Origin: Stercorarius parasiticus
Lineage: Eukaryota; Chordata; Aves; Charadriiformes; Stercorariidae
Length of the DNA stretch: 64,000 nucleotides
NCBI GenBank assembly: GCA_013396915.1
Contig: VWZL01002774.1
Span: 512,967 to 576,966 of the forward strand
Direction of reading: 5' to 3'
Shown: positions 9,911 through 23,931 of the stretch, piece by piece
Numbering within the stretch: position 1 is the stretch's first letter
Layout: the number at the start of each line of letters is the position of its first letter
Made by a program: the position numbers and the translations under genes
Notes under the pieces: generated by a model
The model's input: only the letters and a program-made list of their open reading frames with translations
Told to the model about the DNA's origin: nothing
Database searches by the model: none

Positions 9911-12900
9911 CATCTGCAAGTGGTGCCCAGACTGGGGTCTATTCCCATCCTCTTTTAGGGGTAAGAGAATGAGTCGATCTCCTACCTAAATCCCTTGACT
10001 GGCCTGGCACTGCGTAGCTGAGCCATAGGTGAGGCTAGAAGAGAGCACAGCGCAGCACCAAGAAGTGCGAAGAAGTGTTATAGTTGTGCCTCTTTCCTCA
10101 ACATGCCATCTGAGAAGTGGTCAGAGTGCTACTCCCTGCAGCCCGGAGCCCTTGGCAAGGAACTAGCACCTGGGCTTAAGTCCTTCTTCAGATTCATGAG
10201 ATAAGCCTTGCTTTTCTCCCCTAGCTGGGCATAGCCGAGTGCATGATTACTGCTGAAGGACATACATCCTTCTGGATGAACCTAGGATACTGTGCAGAAA
10301 GGAATACCAGATCTGTGGGGTGAGCAAGACAGCAAATCAAAAGGGAACCCATAGTCCATGCTGAGGACCTTCTGCCAGAATGGAGGGAGCCTGGGACTCA
10401 GTCCATGGTGAGATTTATGCACTTCATGCAGTGATTCTCATACAAAATACGTAAGCAGTCTGTATGTCAGCTGCTAGAGCGTGTCCAGTTTCATGTGGTC
10501 TGCTGGTGCTACTGTTTGCAAAGTCCTAAATCCAGTGTGCTGCCTTCCAGGCTGAAAGGGAGAGAACTAATGTTTTGTATGGAAATGTGGCATCAAGCTT
10601 TCAGAAAACTGCTTAAAACCACAAGTTTGTAAATTAGTGCTCAGGAGGTGATCTGCCACAGCTCTAAGTACTAGAGTCGCATGAGCACATGGTCTCATTA
10701 GACAGAGGAGATGCTGCTCGCTCTGGTTGTGCTCTCACATTTGGTGGTAGGGCTGCATAAGGAGCTCTTCCCCTCTTATCTCCAGTTTATTCATTCTTGC
10801 CCTTGTGCTGCCTGCTGTGCTCTGCTTGCAGAGCTATTTGTGTGGCCGTGAGTGACTGAAGAATTGTTATGGCTATATTTTACCCCCACCCCCCAAGTCT
10901 AATAACTCCAAGTTCTACTGGGAAATTGTGCACCTGCCTTCCCTAGGCACACTCCTACATTGTATCTTCATTAACACAAGTCACATAGGACTCACCTGCA
11001 GCTTCTGATGTCCCAAGCCACGGGATGGAGTGTGGGATAGATAGAATTATAAACAATGACAAGTTTGTTTTTCGTGATGCTTAGTGTTCTCAGTGGGAGG
11101 TTTTTTCCCTGAGTAGGAAATTCCCACAATAAAATACCATTAAAAGAATAAGTATATAAAATCAAGCACTCAAAAATTAGGAAATGACAGCATGAAACTT
11201 TTCCCTACAAGTTAACGCAGCCTTATGCTAATGGGCATTATGTCCATTTTGATTTTGAGATTTTGCATCATCTTTGCCGCAAGACTCACTCATTTAATGC
11301 AGAAGATACCCCATGCCCTGCAAGTCAGTCTGGGTTGTGTTTCAATTGCTGTCGTCCCCTCACTTGGGCTTCGGTGTTGTGTGGGCAGCAGGAGCGGGCA
11401 GCGCTGGAGGGAAACCGTGTGGCAGCAGATCGGCGCTGCTGGGGCACAGCTTTGCTTCTGCTGCAGAGCTCGTCTGTCACCTGGGCTGGTCCCCACAAGG
11501 AACGTTCCTGAGATGACCATTTTGTGTTGTTCTGGTCCTCAGAGAGCAGCTGAGACCTGAGCTGAAGGGGATTCTGATTTGGGAAAAGCTTCTGTTTAAG
11601 TTGTTGAGAGCTACACCACCAATCTGTGAAGCGCTATAGCACGTGAAGTTTTCACAAGACCCATCTCCCAGTGTTTCCAGTTGGGAGGTCCAAAACTGAG
11701 GGCACTGACAGGTCTTACTGTCCCTGCCCAGCCTCACCTGGGGCTTCCCCCACCCTGCCCATGGCCCAGGAGCTCAGGTCAGCCCAGCCTGTGGCCACTG
11801 GTCCCTGTCCCAGCGATGCTGTAGGATGCCATAACTCCTGCCCTGCCAGCCCCAAGGGAGCACCCAGCCCTTGTTGCTCCCTGACAAAAATCGTTTGAGA
11901 GATCTAACAATTCAGCTTTAAATTTTGTCTTTTAAGGCCTTGCATATACAACTAAGAGAATAATGCCACCTTGCCTCACAGTGATGTAGTGCAAATAATT
12001 TAGCATTTCTAACGAAACGAGATAGCGAGGTGGGAAGACCAGAGAAAGCCCCACAGCGAACTTATTTGTACAGGGAGAGGCTGGAGAGTCCCCACTGGAG
12101 CATGGAAACAGCAGATCCCAACTTAAAGCAACCACATGGGAGTGAGGAACTGGATGCTTCTTGCTTTGGTCTTTGCTGTTGTCTTGAGCAGCTAAATTGC
12201 TTTAAAACTAAAAGGTCCTTTGAAATTCACCGGGCACGTTAGCTGTTCTGCAAAACTTAAAATAATATTACAGTCTGCAATATTTTTTAGTGCACAGCCT
12301 GTTACTCCCCTGCTCCCCAAATTTTACTTGCTGAAGGGGGATATGATGGCAGAGATGACACTATTCTGGCCCTGTTGAAGTCAACGGGACTTTTCCCCTG
12401 CCTCCATGAGAGTCAGTGTTTCACACGCGGCTAAGAAAGTTGCATTCCTTAAATCCATCCAAGGTCAGTTTGGATTTGGTGAGCCCTAAGTGTTACAGAA
12501 AGCTGTTTCCTTGAGCCTGCAGATACTGTCCCAGTTTTAGGTAAACTAAATTGTGTTTTAAATTCCAATTTCAGAAGCAAACACAGATGTGATAATTACC
12601 TCCTCTGAGCAGGAAGCTATGATCGTGTAAATGGGTCAACATGCTGCCTGGGCTTGAGCGAAATAAGTGTTACAGAAACCATAGTTTGTTTAGAAGGGAA
12701 GTTTTAGATTAAATCATGGTGTTTTAGGAATAAGTAGAGTCAGTGAAGCTTGTGCTATCACCAGTTCTCAATCATTCTGCAGAGATATCATCTGCCGTGT
12801 ATTTTATTTGCTTTGTACATCATTTGCAATAGTTTTAATAACATTGTTTGCAATATTAATAATTTAGGATTGCTGTGAACTTGTGCTTAACTGTGTGTGG

Positions 12901-14295
12901 GAAAATGATTTGGGATGGTACTTATACAGCCAGTAACCTACCATCTGTGAATTTGCAGATTTATTTATTAGCAAGTTTGATGAGAAAGCCCCGCCATGCA
13001 AGTGTATTTGTCCTTGCCCCCAGTTTGAGCTTTGCGGCGGCAGCAGCGTCCCACCCCAACGGGTGGGCGGCGCAGCAGGAGGGATGCTTGAGGAGCGGTG
13101 CCGGCTCCGCGGGGTCTGGAGTTGGTCTGGTGACATGGAAAGGGCGCGCAGGTGTCTCTGGCCTGCTTGGTGGCAGAGGAAGGCGTGAGGGTGAGGTTCC
13201 AAAGAGGACACTACCAGTGGAAATACATTTTTGTGCTGATAAAGACTTTCCGCTGAGTACCTTCACAGCAATGAGAAGCAGTTAATGAGATGCAGAGCTC
13301 CTCTTTGCCTGAGCACTCGTCCTGTGCTCCTTGCCAGGATCTAGCCCTTGTTAGCTGGGCTGGTGAGCATCAACGCAGACTTTCTTTGGGCTGAAAAAAA
13401 GCCATTTTGGCAAGCAAGCCCTGTGCCCCGCAGCTCCGAGGAGGAAGGCAGGAGAGGGACCGTATCCTGTGGAAACTGCAGGGGGCACAGTGTCATTACT
13501 AGAGGGCTGGGATAATTAGATGCTGTTAACTTGCCTTCCCTAATGAAAAACTAAGATGGGATGTTCAGCGGTAGAAAATCAAGTTCTGGCTTTGATGATT
13601 TATCCGTCCAAAGGTGCTGTGGTCTGATGATGGGTTGGTGATTTAGCTCATTGACAAGCAAGAAGTGTCACCTGCTGGAATCACTGGTTTGCCTGCTGTG
13701 GAAGTGAGGAGCTTGGTGGCCCCGGTGATCCTTTGGCCTTGTGGTGTGTGGCACAAGGTGGTACCTTGAAGCGTGGGCCAGCTGGAGCAGACAGCCAGCA
13801 AAGTCAGCACAGTGGCCTACCGTCAGCAGCCGGAGCCGGTGATGAACCGAGAGGCAGCTCTGAGGGCACTGATGCAAAGTGACAGGGAGGCCTGTCAAGG
13901 AGCCCCATGTCACATCAGGAACACAGTCCCTGTCATCCTGTATCACAGTGTTTGCTCCTGTCCTCATCAAAAGGGACACGCGGTGCAGGGGGATTTGCTA
14001 AACGCCCAGCACTGAGAATTTGAGGGAATAGGTTCGCTTCACCTTTTCAAAATGTTAAAAAAACACATTTTGCATGAATATAAAATAATTACTGTTAACT
14101 AGGATACTTTCTGCTAATAAAGAATGCTTTGAAATCTATTAATCTGGAAGCTGGCCATGTTCCATGTTACTTCTGGTGTATTTTTCTTACATGCAGCTGT
14201 GTGGAGCAGATCCCTCTGACCTGTTCTGGGCCAGCAGGATGAGGCGTTTGCTTTCAGTCTGGGGAGGTAGATATGGGCCATTCCATGGTATCTGC

Positions 14296-14320
14296 TTTTT
14301 TTTTTTTTCTCTCTCTGCAG
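14296..14320 (+). other. Strong splice-acceptor-like tract outside any known gene
   Basis: A T13 run, then CT repeats, then GCAG on the plus strand gives a near-ideal polypyrimidine tract and AG. No exon with coding potential follows. It could be an acceptor of an unannotated non-coding transcript or a chance pyrimidine run. Confidence 0.2.
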
Positions 14321-16144
14321 AAAATGCCTTGTAGAGCTGGCATCACCAGTTCAGCAATCTACAGCGCTGAATAATCGTAAACATGTTTGTCCTACTTATT
14401 CCCCTGGAGGATTTTTCCACTTAAAATATTTAAAGGAATATGTACTTGCTGTGACATAGGTCTAGTTTAGAAATACTGTCAGATTATACTAATGCAAAAG
14501 TTCATAGATTTAGCAATAATTTCCCCACAATTAAAACCCAAAAGGTTTTGCTTGTAGATAAAGAAATCTACCAGTTGAAAATGTTACAATTGGTTTATTT
14601 ATAGGAAATCATCCCGTGATATTGAATACATATGTGTTAAGGTCTTAGGACTGATAAATTAAAAGTAGAAACATTTGTTTCTCTGGTGTGTCACCTCTGT
14701 GAAGCCCAGCTAGGTAAATGAGGAGTTTGATACTGCTTGAGTATTTGCTTTTTCTACACACTCGTGATAGTATTAGATTTTGTGAATCCTTTACATCTAA
14801 CTAATATTTGTCTGAAGGGATCAGAACAGAAAATACCAATTTTTTCTCCAATTATTTCGATGAAAAGGAAAGTTAACATGAGAAAGTCACTAGGAATATT
14901 AAATAATAGTATAATATAAGGATTGCTTACCCTTGTGTAAGCTTAATGTTTATCCTTGGGAATAAAGAAGAGAAGGGAGTGTGACTGGGGAAATGCTGTT
15001 TCCAGAGCTGCTGGGAAACACCGTTAATAGCTTAATAGAATTTGTTGTAGTATTTGTTAGAGTTTCAACAAAAATAATAAGATGGTGTTAACTTCCTAGT
15101 TGTATTTTTATTTGGTACCAGTGCTGTTTGCACATTACCAGTCAAATAGTCATGATTTATTCACATACTTTACTACAAAGCTAGTTCATTAATGAAGTTC
15201 ATTAAATATTGTCTGAAAAATACTGTTTGTAACAGTACAGTGAATTGGATCATATATTCTCCTAGTCAAAAAAAAAGTTTTTTTCCACGTATCTACACTT
15301 TTTATATATTTTACCACAGAAGGTTATGTTTCAGTTGGTAGAGATTTCACCTATATTTAGGTGACTGCATTTTCAGGCAGCAAACGAGTCAAATGGAGAG
15401 GAATCTGCTAAGTACTTTCATAGACGGAGTTACTTACAATCTGATTTTCAACTCAGCGGGTTCCTCTGGTGACAGAGAAGACACGGGGCTGGCTGTTCCT
15501 GCAGATGAAGTGTAGCTCAGCGTGGGGGGGAAGATTAACCCTCCCCAAGGTCTCTACCCTCTGGCTTGGCAGCAACACCCTGCCCGGACCTGGCCACCCC
15601 TGTCCCTGCTAACGCTCGAGCAGGCAGAGCCCCGAGGGGTCTTCCTTCCCCTCCCTTCAATTCTGGGCCATCAGTGCCTTTCCGCAGCTGGGGCCAAGCG
15701 CTGCTATTTCAGAGGAAAACCAAAACAGATAATTCCGCTAGTCTGCCTTCACCCCTTCCAGCAGTTTCTACAGATTTGTGTTTTGTGGTTGATTTTGAAC
15801 TCCGAGTAAAGCTCTGCTATGAGTAGGAGATACATTTGGTGCCTTGTTTAGTGCCTAGCATCTTGAGGGATTGCACTACCACTTTCCCTTGTGTAGGGTG
15901 CTTACGAAGTCCCCCTTTTCTACCCAAACTCCTGTCCCTATGAAAACATGTAGGAACTTTGTAGCTCAAAGCAATCTGCACTCCTCTGTCAAATTTGGTT
16001 AAAGCTGGCCAGAGGATTTGGACAGTTACTGGGTCATACGTGTACAGAAACACATGGTGTCTGTGCATCTCAGTTTCCTTAGGAAACCAAGGTAAAAATG
16101 AGATCTGTATCTCTTTTTAAGATCAGAAGCTAAATTATTACATC

Positions 16145-16158
16145 TGTGTGTGTGTGTG
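16145..16158. repeat. Microsatellite (TG)7
   Basis: Seven perfect TG units. Confidence 0.9.
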
Positions 16159-18407
16159 GAAATCCTTCCTTTATGACTTCTGTACTTAGTGGCAGAAAGC
16201 TTAAATGCAAATCTTGAAAAAAATAGTAGCTGCCTTCACGGGAAGCTACAAAACTTACGGTCCTGGCCAGTGTCCATAAAGGAGCTGGGTTGAAAACCAG
16301 TCCCAGGATCAGAAAGGGTAAGGGCTATCCAGCCCAACCTGGCCATGCCGTTCATTGGCTCACACTTCTATGACTTGTTTTCTGAATTTTTATCACTTTT
16401 GTGCAACTCTCTGTAAGGAAGATGAGAGATTTGGAGAAGTGGGCATCAGGGCTGCACATAGTAGTGGTCTCAGGAGTGAATTGTACTGTAGCAAAATCAG
16501 TTCCTTTCACTCAATATTTCCATTTGCGCCTTATGCCACAAGCTCATGTTCTGGTGCTTATTTGAATGGACTCTTCAGCTTCCCTCTGAGAAACTGATTT
16601 TCAAAGTAGTCTTCTGTCCTTTGAGCACCACCTGAATTTCTGATCACCATTTGGCTGTTCTGAAATGTCCTGTGGGGCTGTGACCATTTAGCAGAGCTCA
16701 TAAGAATGACATGTTCCCTTCATTACTTTCTGCAGCCCTTGCTTTTAGTGCCATGCACAAGTAGTCAGTAGACCCAGATCTTATGGTACTGTGTAGATCA
16801 TCAATATATAAATAAATTGATAAATAGACTGAGAACCAGTCCCAGAAAAGAGTCCCTTTCAGATACTTGCTCATTAAACTCTTTAGTAAGATGGTTTTTA
16901 GTCTATGTATGCCTTATTACCTTTATGTAAAGCAAGTTTCGCCGGTTGTGTGGTACTAAGCCAGATGCCTGGGAGAGATCCAACCATACTGTAGTGCTGT
17001 GGCTGTCTTCTGCTTTCTGCTCAGCTGTCTACTGATGTCAGGCCAAATAGTCCATACCTTCCAAGTCGTTTTTTTGTGTTTTAAAATAAGGAGGCACAAT
17101 TTGGCATTTTCTGGTGTTGCCCAGGGAACTGGGGCTGTCCAGGCAGAGTTTAGGGCAAGACACTTGAGGTGGGACCAAGGGCTGTGTGTGGGCCTGAAAC
17201 ACATTGTGGAGGATGGGGCAGAAAGGAGGCAAGCTCGAGGAGAAAGACTGGAAGCTCCTGCTCAAAGCAGGGATGGGATTGAGGGTTCCTAAATCTCACC
17301 CTGCTTTTGCAATCACCAAATAGCTGAGAGTCCTGCTGCCAGTTGGTTTCTTACCTCAAGCGGCAGGTGTGTTGGTGGTGGATCTAAGGATGACAGCCCC
17401 CGTGGTGAGCCTTGTGGTTCAGCATCGGTCCATGTGATACAATTTCTGGGGTTTTTTTTTTGGGTTTGCCTTCAGTAAAATTTCTTCATTTGTCGTAGAG
17501 GTGGGATAACCATTGTTTAATGATTAAGGTGGCCAAATTATGCTCTGGAGAACTGGAGCTGACCCTTGCCATCGCTACAGGGCTCTACATTTTCCTGGTT
17601 AGATTATTTAAGCCAAATTTTCTATAGGCGGTCACTGCTTTTTTCATATTTGTGAAATAGGACCTGTGGGAATGCTAGACACTCAAAGGTGAAGTTGACA
17701 TAATGAGAGCTGTGCTTTGAATCTATGAAGTCCTATATAATGTCAAATACTTTGAAAAAGCAGACTCCTGGCATCTCAAATGACTATTTATTTTTTCTCC
17801 TAATCTGTCTCCAGTTCATGGTCTTTAAAATGGGAGTAATAATGGTGCCTACTGTCTGATCTAGGAGCAAAATAATAAAAAATTAGTGAAGCATTCCGAT
17901 ACAGTGAAGAAGGTCCATAAGGAAATAAGTGATTCCTTTCGGATAGTAGAGTTTAAATAGCATGTAAAAATAAAGTCTTGGATTATACCTTGAATAACAG
18001 GAAGAAAACAAAGTGCTAGGCTTCTGTTCATTAAATAAACTCTGTTTTCTTTGCATTGAATAATGTAGAGATCTTGTGGAAGAACAGTGTGTGATCATGT
18101 AATCAGAGGTCATATATTAAAATCTGATAAACAGGTATGCATCTGGAGGCAAAGCAAAGTCTCACAGGTATTTAGTTCTATTCTTTTCCCAAACCCACTG
18201 TAATCCACTAATGTGTTACATATTTTGCTTCAAGAAATGCCATGAAAGATTATTTATCGGAAAAGCAACACAAAGAACATCGCAAGCTGTTTTGCATGTC
18301 CATTTCCCCGCGCTCCCCTCCCTGCCTGTTGCCACATACATGTCGTAAATCCTCCACATTGTTGCTCTCTAAGGAACTGTGCAACTGGTTCATTGTTCGT
18401 ATGTCAG

Positions 18408-18422
18408 TTTGCATATGCAAAT
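18408..18422. promoter_or_regulatory. Palindromic octamer (POU factor) motif
   Basis: TTTGCATATGCAAAT contains the octamer ATGCAAAT on the plus strand and an almost complete octamer on the minus strand, sharing the centre. Such arrangements can bind POU-domain dimers. Motif match only. Confidence 0.25.
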
Positions 18423-21400
18423 GGCACGACGCCATACATTTCAGCAGCAGAAAAAGCTGTTTCTATAATCAGGAAAACTAGCAATTAATGAGGTGGGAGT
18501 AGGAGCAGATATTGCTATAGGCAGGAACAGCAGGCTTTTGTGCCGTTTCTCTGCAACTTTTTGTGTCTCTGCTTGGGTTTTAAAACTGTTACGTAGCCAA
18601 GACAGCCCCTGGTTGTTGTCTTTCTGGTTAATTCTGCCTTCTAAGGGCTCGGCACTATGTAAACATGCAATTGAAAATTCATTGACTCTGAAAATGAATT
18701 TAAAGGTGGGGAGACTTGATTTGAAAAAAAAACCTGTGTAACTGAATAGCAAGCTCTTAGAAATCTCGTTTCCTCAGCAGATGTGTTGCTTTCCAGGCTG
18801 TCTTGCAGATGAAGGAGGGAAAATCGGAAACAGCAACAACCGAGGCAAACTTTCACCCGAGGTGAGCATGTGTAGGAGCTGGGAGATGCTGCCTGGAGGG
18901 ACCACGAACAGGAGATGCTGCCTTCTGGACGTTCGCTCTGCCGTGCTTTTTGTATATACTTTCACATAAACTCTGTATTGTACCACTTTTGTCTAATAAC
19001 ACTCTACCCTGGTATAAACGAACATATTTTACAAATGCTTTTGGATCTTAGCATGGTATTTAAAAGGAAACACAGATGTTAGCGAGCAATTCAGAGAGGA
19101 AATGAAAAGAGGAAGAGCATCTGGAGACTCAAGTCTGGGCTGGAGCTCTGGTTGTTGGTTGATTTAGTATTCCTGGGTCTTTGCAATCAGATCTGGCCTT
19201 TCTGCTTTTGAGTATGTGCCCCGAAGTATTCCCCAGCTTTACCTAGCTTTGCTCTGGGCACAGGACTGCGCACCGAGAGAACTGGAGGCTTTGGAGGAAG
19301 GATGGGCAGCTGGATTGCTTTGACGCCAACTCCAACTGCAACATTCACAGCCGCAGGTTTCAGATCCCTGTCAGATTTTATCAACCTTCTGGTAATGCTG
19401 GTGTCCAGATACAGTTGTCTATGTTTAGAAAGGTTTGGCAAAGGACAGTCACCCAAAGAAAAGGGAGGCTGGGGACTCTTCTCTACCTGAGGGTTCTGTG
19501 TATTGGTCACTGCTCTGAGTTCAGGGAAGCTGGTAAACCTGCTCCTTTTCTCGATTTAATAGACAGGCTGGTAAGCATCTGCACAACAAACTGTTACACC
19601 ACCTGTGGCGATGATAAATATTTTATACTCTGCAGAATTTGTGTCTTAACAAAACTCTTGGTTGCAGTTACCTGCATGTTTCTGTTGTGCTGGTGTCTGT
19701 TTGCTGAGTTTGTGCAGACTGTGTCTGCACATCTGAACAGGCTTGACAGAAAATTCTTGTGTTATTCAGCCTCTCTTCAGCTGAGGAATACAGAGTTCAG
19801 GAGCAGTTTTATGTTAGAAATAAAGAAAGGCAGCGTTATCGTAATTCCCTGGTATTTGTTGTGGGTGTTGTTTCCTTAACATCCCCACAGCCCTGTACTT
19901 GCTCTCCCTCAATGTCTCTTTGTCCTTGGTGAAACGTGAGATTTAATGAATACTAAGGCTTACACACATAGCCAGTCTCTCTTCTGAGCTAGAATTTATT
20001 ATTTAAATAACCATTTTTATATTTTGCACCCTTCCGTTGACTTTGTCAATGCATAGTCCTGGAAATACTGAGTTATCTTTTACTAGCAGGGATGTAGTTT
20101 ATGTTAATAGTAGTTAGTAAGTAATATAGGCATTATCTGTGTTTAATGTAGAAATGTTTTCCTTTCCTTGAGCTTTGGTGCTTTATATTATATGCTGTAT
20201 AGATCTAGTCAAACTTAAAAGCAACATAGAAGATATTTGACGGAGATCACCTTTAAGGTCAGCTTTTTGTTGTCTTTGGAGTTTGCCGCAAATAGTTTGA
20301 AGGACAGGGTAGAATCAGTGAGATGGAAAGGTGCAGATATTTTTTTTTTTACAGATTTTTTCCCACAATTTATATTTAAAGAGATCAAAACCCCTTACTA
20401 ATGTTAATTGTAAAGACAGAAATTCTTTTCTTTTTTTGGGGGGGCGGCGCGTAGTGGTTTCTTCCATTTTTTTCTGTTAGAGGGACATTTTATTCTGCTC
20501 TGGGGTATTGACCGTTTTAATCCTCCAAACACACTATTCAAACCTCCTGGAGGTTTCTGCCGATTCAGCTAATTCAGGCTCCTAGGACTGCAGCGAGAGA
20601 AAAGTATGTGAATACATGCAACACTTGTGGAGGCCAAACATATTAAAGGGTTCAGGGAGGGGTAGGTCCACTGAGGGCTATTAAACGTAATGGTCCAGAT
20701 GCAACTGTGGTGTTAGTGGAGATGTGGGCTCGAAACGCAAACTGGTTAGATCAAGAGATTTCGAAGTATTATATATCTGGGTTTGGAGATGTTTTTATTT
20801 AGTATGTGGCTGTTTTCTAGATAAATATGAGTGTTGCAAAGGTATAGTTCTTTTTCTTTCTCAAACAATAGAAAAGCAAATGTACTCAGCTGTTTATGCC
20901 CTTTATGGAGCTTCCTTTAAGTAATACAACACATAGGAGAGTGTGACAGCTTGAGGTTTAGGCAAGCTAGACAATGCTCTTTTCTTAGTGACTTGTTCTG
21001 TTCTTTTTGGAAATCCAGTAGAGTTTTACCAACAGGAATAGGATTGAGCCTTAAATGCTGAAAAATTAGTGATGCTAAATACATGCAATTTAGATAGCCA
21101 CAAATTTCTTACAGTAACAAAAGTGAACCGAGTGCCACCAGCAGAACACGTAAAGGAGTGTACATATGGGTTACGGTGAGCTTCAGCATTTAGAGGAAAA
21201 ATGATGAAAAGAAAGAAGAAAAGCAAGCTGCTTATGGAAATAATTTTCCAGCTATCCTGGGTCATAAATAATTTGTGCCAAAACACGAAGCACTAAAAAT
21301 ATTTCTTCAATGCAAGTTTAACTGTTCTAGTATTGGTCCAAGCAGCAAAGTTTGAACAACTGCTGTGTGCATAGGTTGTATAATTTTTTAAAATTGTTAT

Positions 21401-21848
21401 CCCTTCAGGTATAATGGAATATCTATCAGCTAGGACACAGAGACAAATTCGCAGCCTTTAGCATTTTACAGAAGAAAAAAGAAACTGCATGCGTACAAAA
21501 AAAAAAATATCTTAATTTCTTTATAAAGCCAAATTACACCATTGTTGACTCCATGTGAATAAGAACATGTGGGTTTTTTTTACCCCGCATTCATTGTCCT
21601 GTAAAGATAATGCAAGTTTTGATGGTGCCTTTATGTGCCATCGTTCTCTTCATAATGTGAAAAATGCTTTCATGTTTCTGATAAGGAAATGATAATTTGC
21701 AATCTTGAAGAGATTGTCACATAAAGGAGACTGCATGTACTGAACTGCATATGCTGCACAGATGAGGTAATGTCTGTGGTGCACACTTGAGATTAACCTG
21801 GTTGAAGCACAGAGTACCATTTTAACGATGAATTAAAAAACAAAAGGG

Positions 21849-21863
21849 GTGTGTGTGTGTGTG
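21849..21863. repeat. Microsatellite (GT)7
   Basis: Seven perfect GT units and one further G. Confidence 0.9.
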
Positions 21864-23623
21864 AACAAATTACTTCGGGCAAAAAGGTGAAATCCTTCTC
21901 TAAGAAGGTTAAACATGAGAGAAAAACGCTATGCTGCAGAAATGAGCTGGAGAATTAATGCATTGTCAGAGGGAGTTTGGAGAAAAAGAGTATCTTCCCA
22001 AGTTGACATATGACTTAATGAGGGGCTGAAGAAATGTAGTGGAGGTGTAGAGGGGAAATAGATAAAAATAATTCCAGTTTCCTCTTACCATCAGACTTCC
22101 AGGTGTTATGTGTTTTCTTTGCCTCTTGAGCCTAATAAAAGACTTGTGGGAGTCAATGAAAATATTTTCGTCTCTGTGTTCATTTTTCCCCAATAATCGA
22201 AATTTTGAGAAAAAATGAAACACCATGGTAGCCCGAAAGGCATTTCTTTAGATAACGTAGATTGCAAATTATTTCCTTACAGGACAAGCAGTATAATCCT
22301 AGGTCATAGTTCAGCTTTTAAACCAGTTTTGATCTATTTCCACAAAACTAAGGCTTTAAGAAATTTAATTGCCAGATGGTTTCAAAATATACTTACTATT
22401 GCACATGATAAGCTATGTTGAAATATACCTTTTTGAAAATAATTTAGATACGATCAGTGTATATGCTACCTGAAATAAATTGCTTTATGTACAAAGTAAG
22501 GGAAGAGCATGTTTCATAGATACCACACTGAAGCTTTGGAAATGTGGCACAGTATCGAATATCTACATAATTTTTAGCAATTGCTGAGACTTTGTAGCCT
22601 AATGATTGAGAGTTTTTACTTTTTCCAGATGTTAGGAATTTCAGTCTCTCTTATGCAAAGAAACTTTTTGCTTTAATTATATATACTTCTTTTAAACTGA
22701 AATTGTAAGCTGCTTCACTAACATGCTCCATTTATCACCACAGTCTTGAGAATGCACCTTCAAAAATAGATTTTGTGTGACTGCAGAAGTGGAAAGGAAA
22801 GCTGAGAGGTAGTTTTATTAATTGAAGAAGGTTAATCTTGTATTGTGAACTTCTTGTGCGGATAATCACAAAGCTGAGCAAAACCTCTATTGTCTGCTGA
22901 GGTACCATTTCCACTAGTTACAGCGAAATACGTTATACTAACAGGATGAAGGATTATACTAATATAAAAGTCCTTAGATAAATATTTATAATGATAGAAT
23001 ATAATTCTTGATAAGCAAGTGGCAGAAAAAGCTATAATTAAACAACTGTATATAATGTCAATAGCTTTATGCCAGCCAGCGAGGATGCTTTCCCCTAGGA
23101 AGGTAGCTAGAAATACCGACAGAAGCACAACTCAGGTTGGTGGACTCTAGCTCAAGGATTTCTGCTTGAAGTCAAGCTGCAAACACCAGTGAAAAGTGAT
23201 TTCACTCAATGCACCTTCCTGCACAGCATCTAGAGAAGTGGAGGGAGGTATTATTCCTGGTTTTGCTTCATATAACATTCCAGAATACGGGTTGGTCTCC
23301 TTGTGTCTCCCAGGCCCATCACCATCAGCCGCGCAGCTGCCACGACGTGTTTAATTTTACCCACTGAGTGAAGGCTACCACACCATTTGTTGTGTGCAGG
23401 GAATTTCCCAGACAGAAATCGCTACGCGTTTTACTGTGCATAGCATGTGCAATGAGCCTGAAGCTTCTGGTAAATGTTGGATTTACAGTAAATGTGCAAT
23501 AAATTTGGCACTCGGGGTGTGTTTTGGTCTTACTGTGAATGTGTGAATCAGCCATGCAGTCTATTAATGGCAAATCTGAAGCTTCCAGGCAGTGTCTGAC
23601 TTACGGTGTGGGAACGTACAGTT

Positions 23624-23931
23624 AGAATCACAGGTTGGTTTGGGTTGGAAAGGACCTTTGAGGACCATCTAGTCCAACACCCATTCCCCCTCACCCCCAT
23701 CATGGCAGGGACATCTTTCAGTAGGTCAGGTCACTCAAAGCCCCGTCCAACCTGGTCTTGAACATTTCCAATGATGGGGCATCCACAACTTCTCTGGGCA
23801 GCCTGTTTCAGTGTCTCACAACCTTCACTGTAAAACGAATTCTTCCTTATGTCTAATCTAAATGTACCCTCTTTTAGTTTAAAGCCATTGCTCCTTGTCC
23901 TATCACAGCTGATCTGGACAAGAACTTCCAA
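23624..23931 (-). mobile_element. CR1 LINE fragment (ORF2 C-terminus and 3' UTR)
   Basis: The sense strand is minus. Reading it, the upstream part encodes the end of the CR1 reverse-transcriptase ORF: CDRTRSNGFKLKEGTFRLDI, then, after a frame change, NRLPREVVDAPSLEMFKTRL. Next comes the typical CR1 3' UTR with ctagatggtcctcaaag and ccaacccaaaccaacctg at the 3' end (left side). It is truncated at its 5' end as most CR1 copies are, and it carries frameshifts, so it is inactive. The 5' boundary is approximate. Confidence 0.93.

Larger units (their letters stand above)
9911..23623. other. Gene-free DNA
   Basis: No gene was recognised. It has mixed composition with small GC-rich patches at about 13020-13110 and 15530-15720, a (TG)7 run at 16145-16158, a (GT)7 run at 21849-21863, and a ttgaagtcaacgggac motif near 12376. 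That motif resembles the one near 5900 and may be an old repeat. The longest frames (for example 19415-19879, plus) show no recognisable domain. Confidence 0.5.

Noticed and set aside
9519..9989. Several 95-139 codon frames on both strands
   Set aside because: Mutually overlapping, Pro/Arg/Gly-rich, in a CpG-rich block; composition effect.
19415..19879. 154-codon plus-strand frame with a hydrophobic middle
   Set aside because: No recognisable domain, promoter or splice context; length is within chance for this window.
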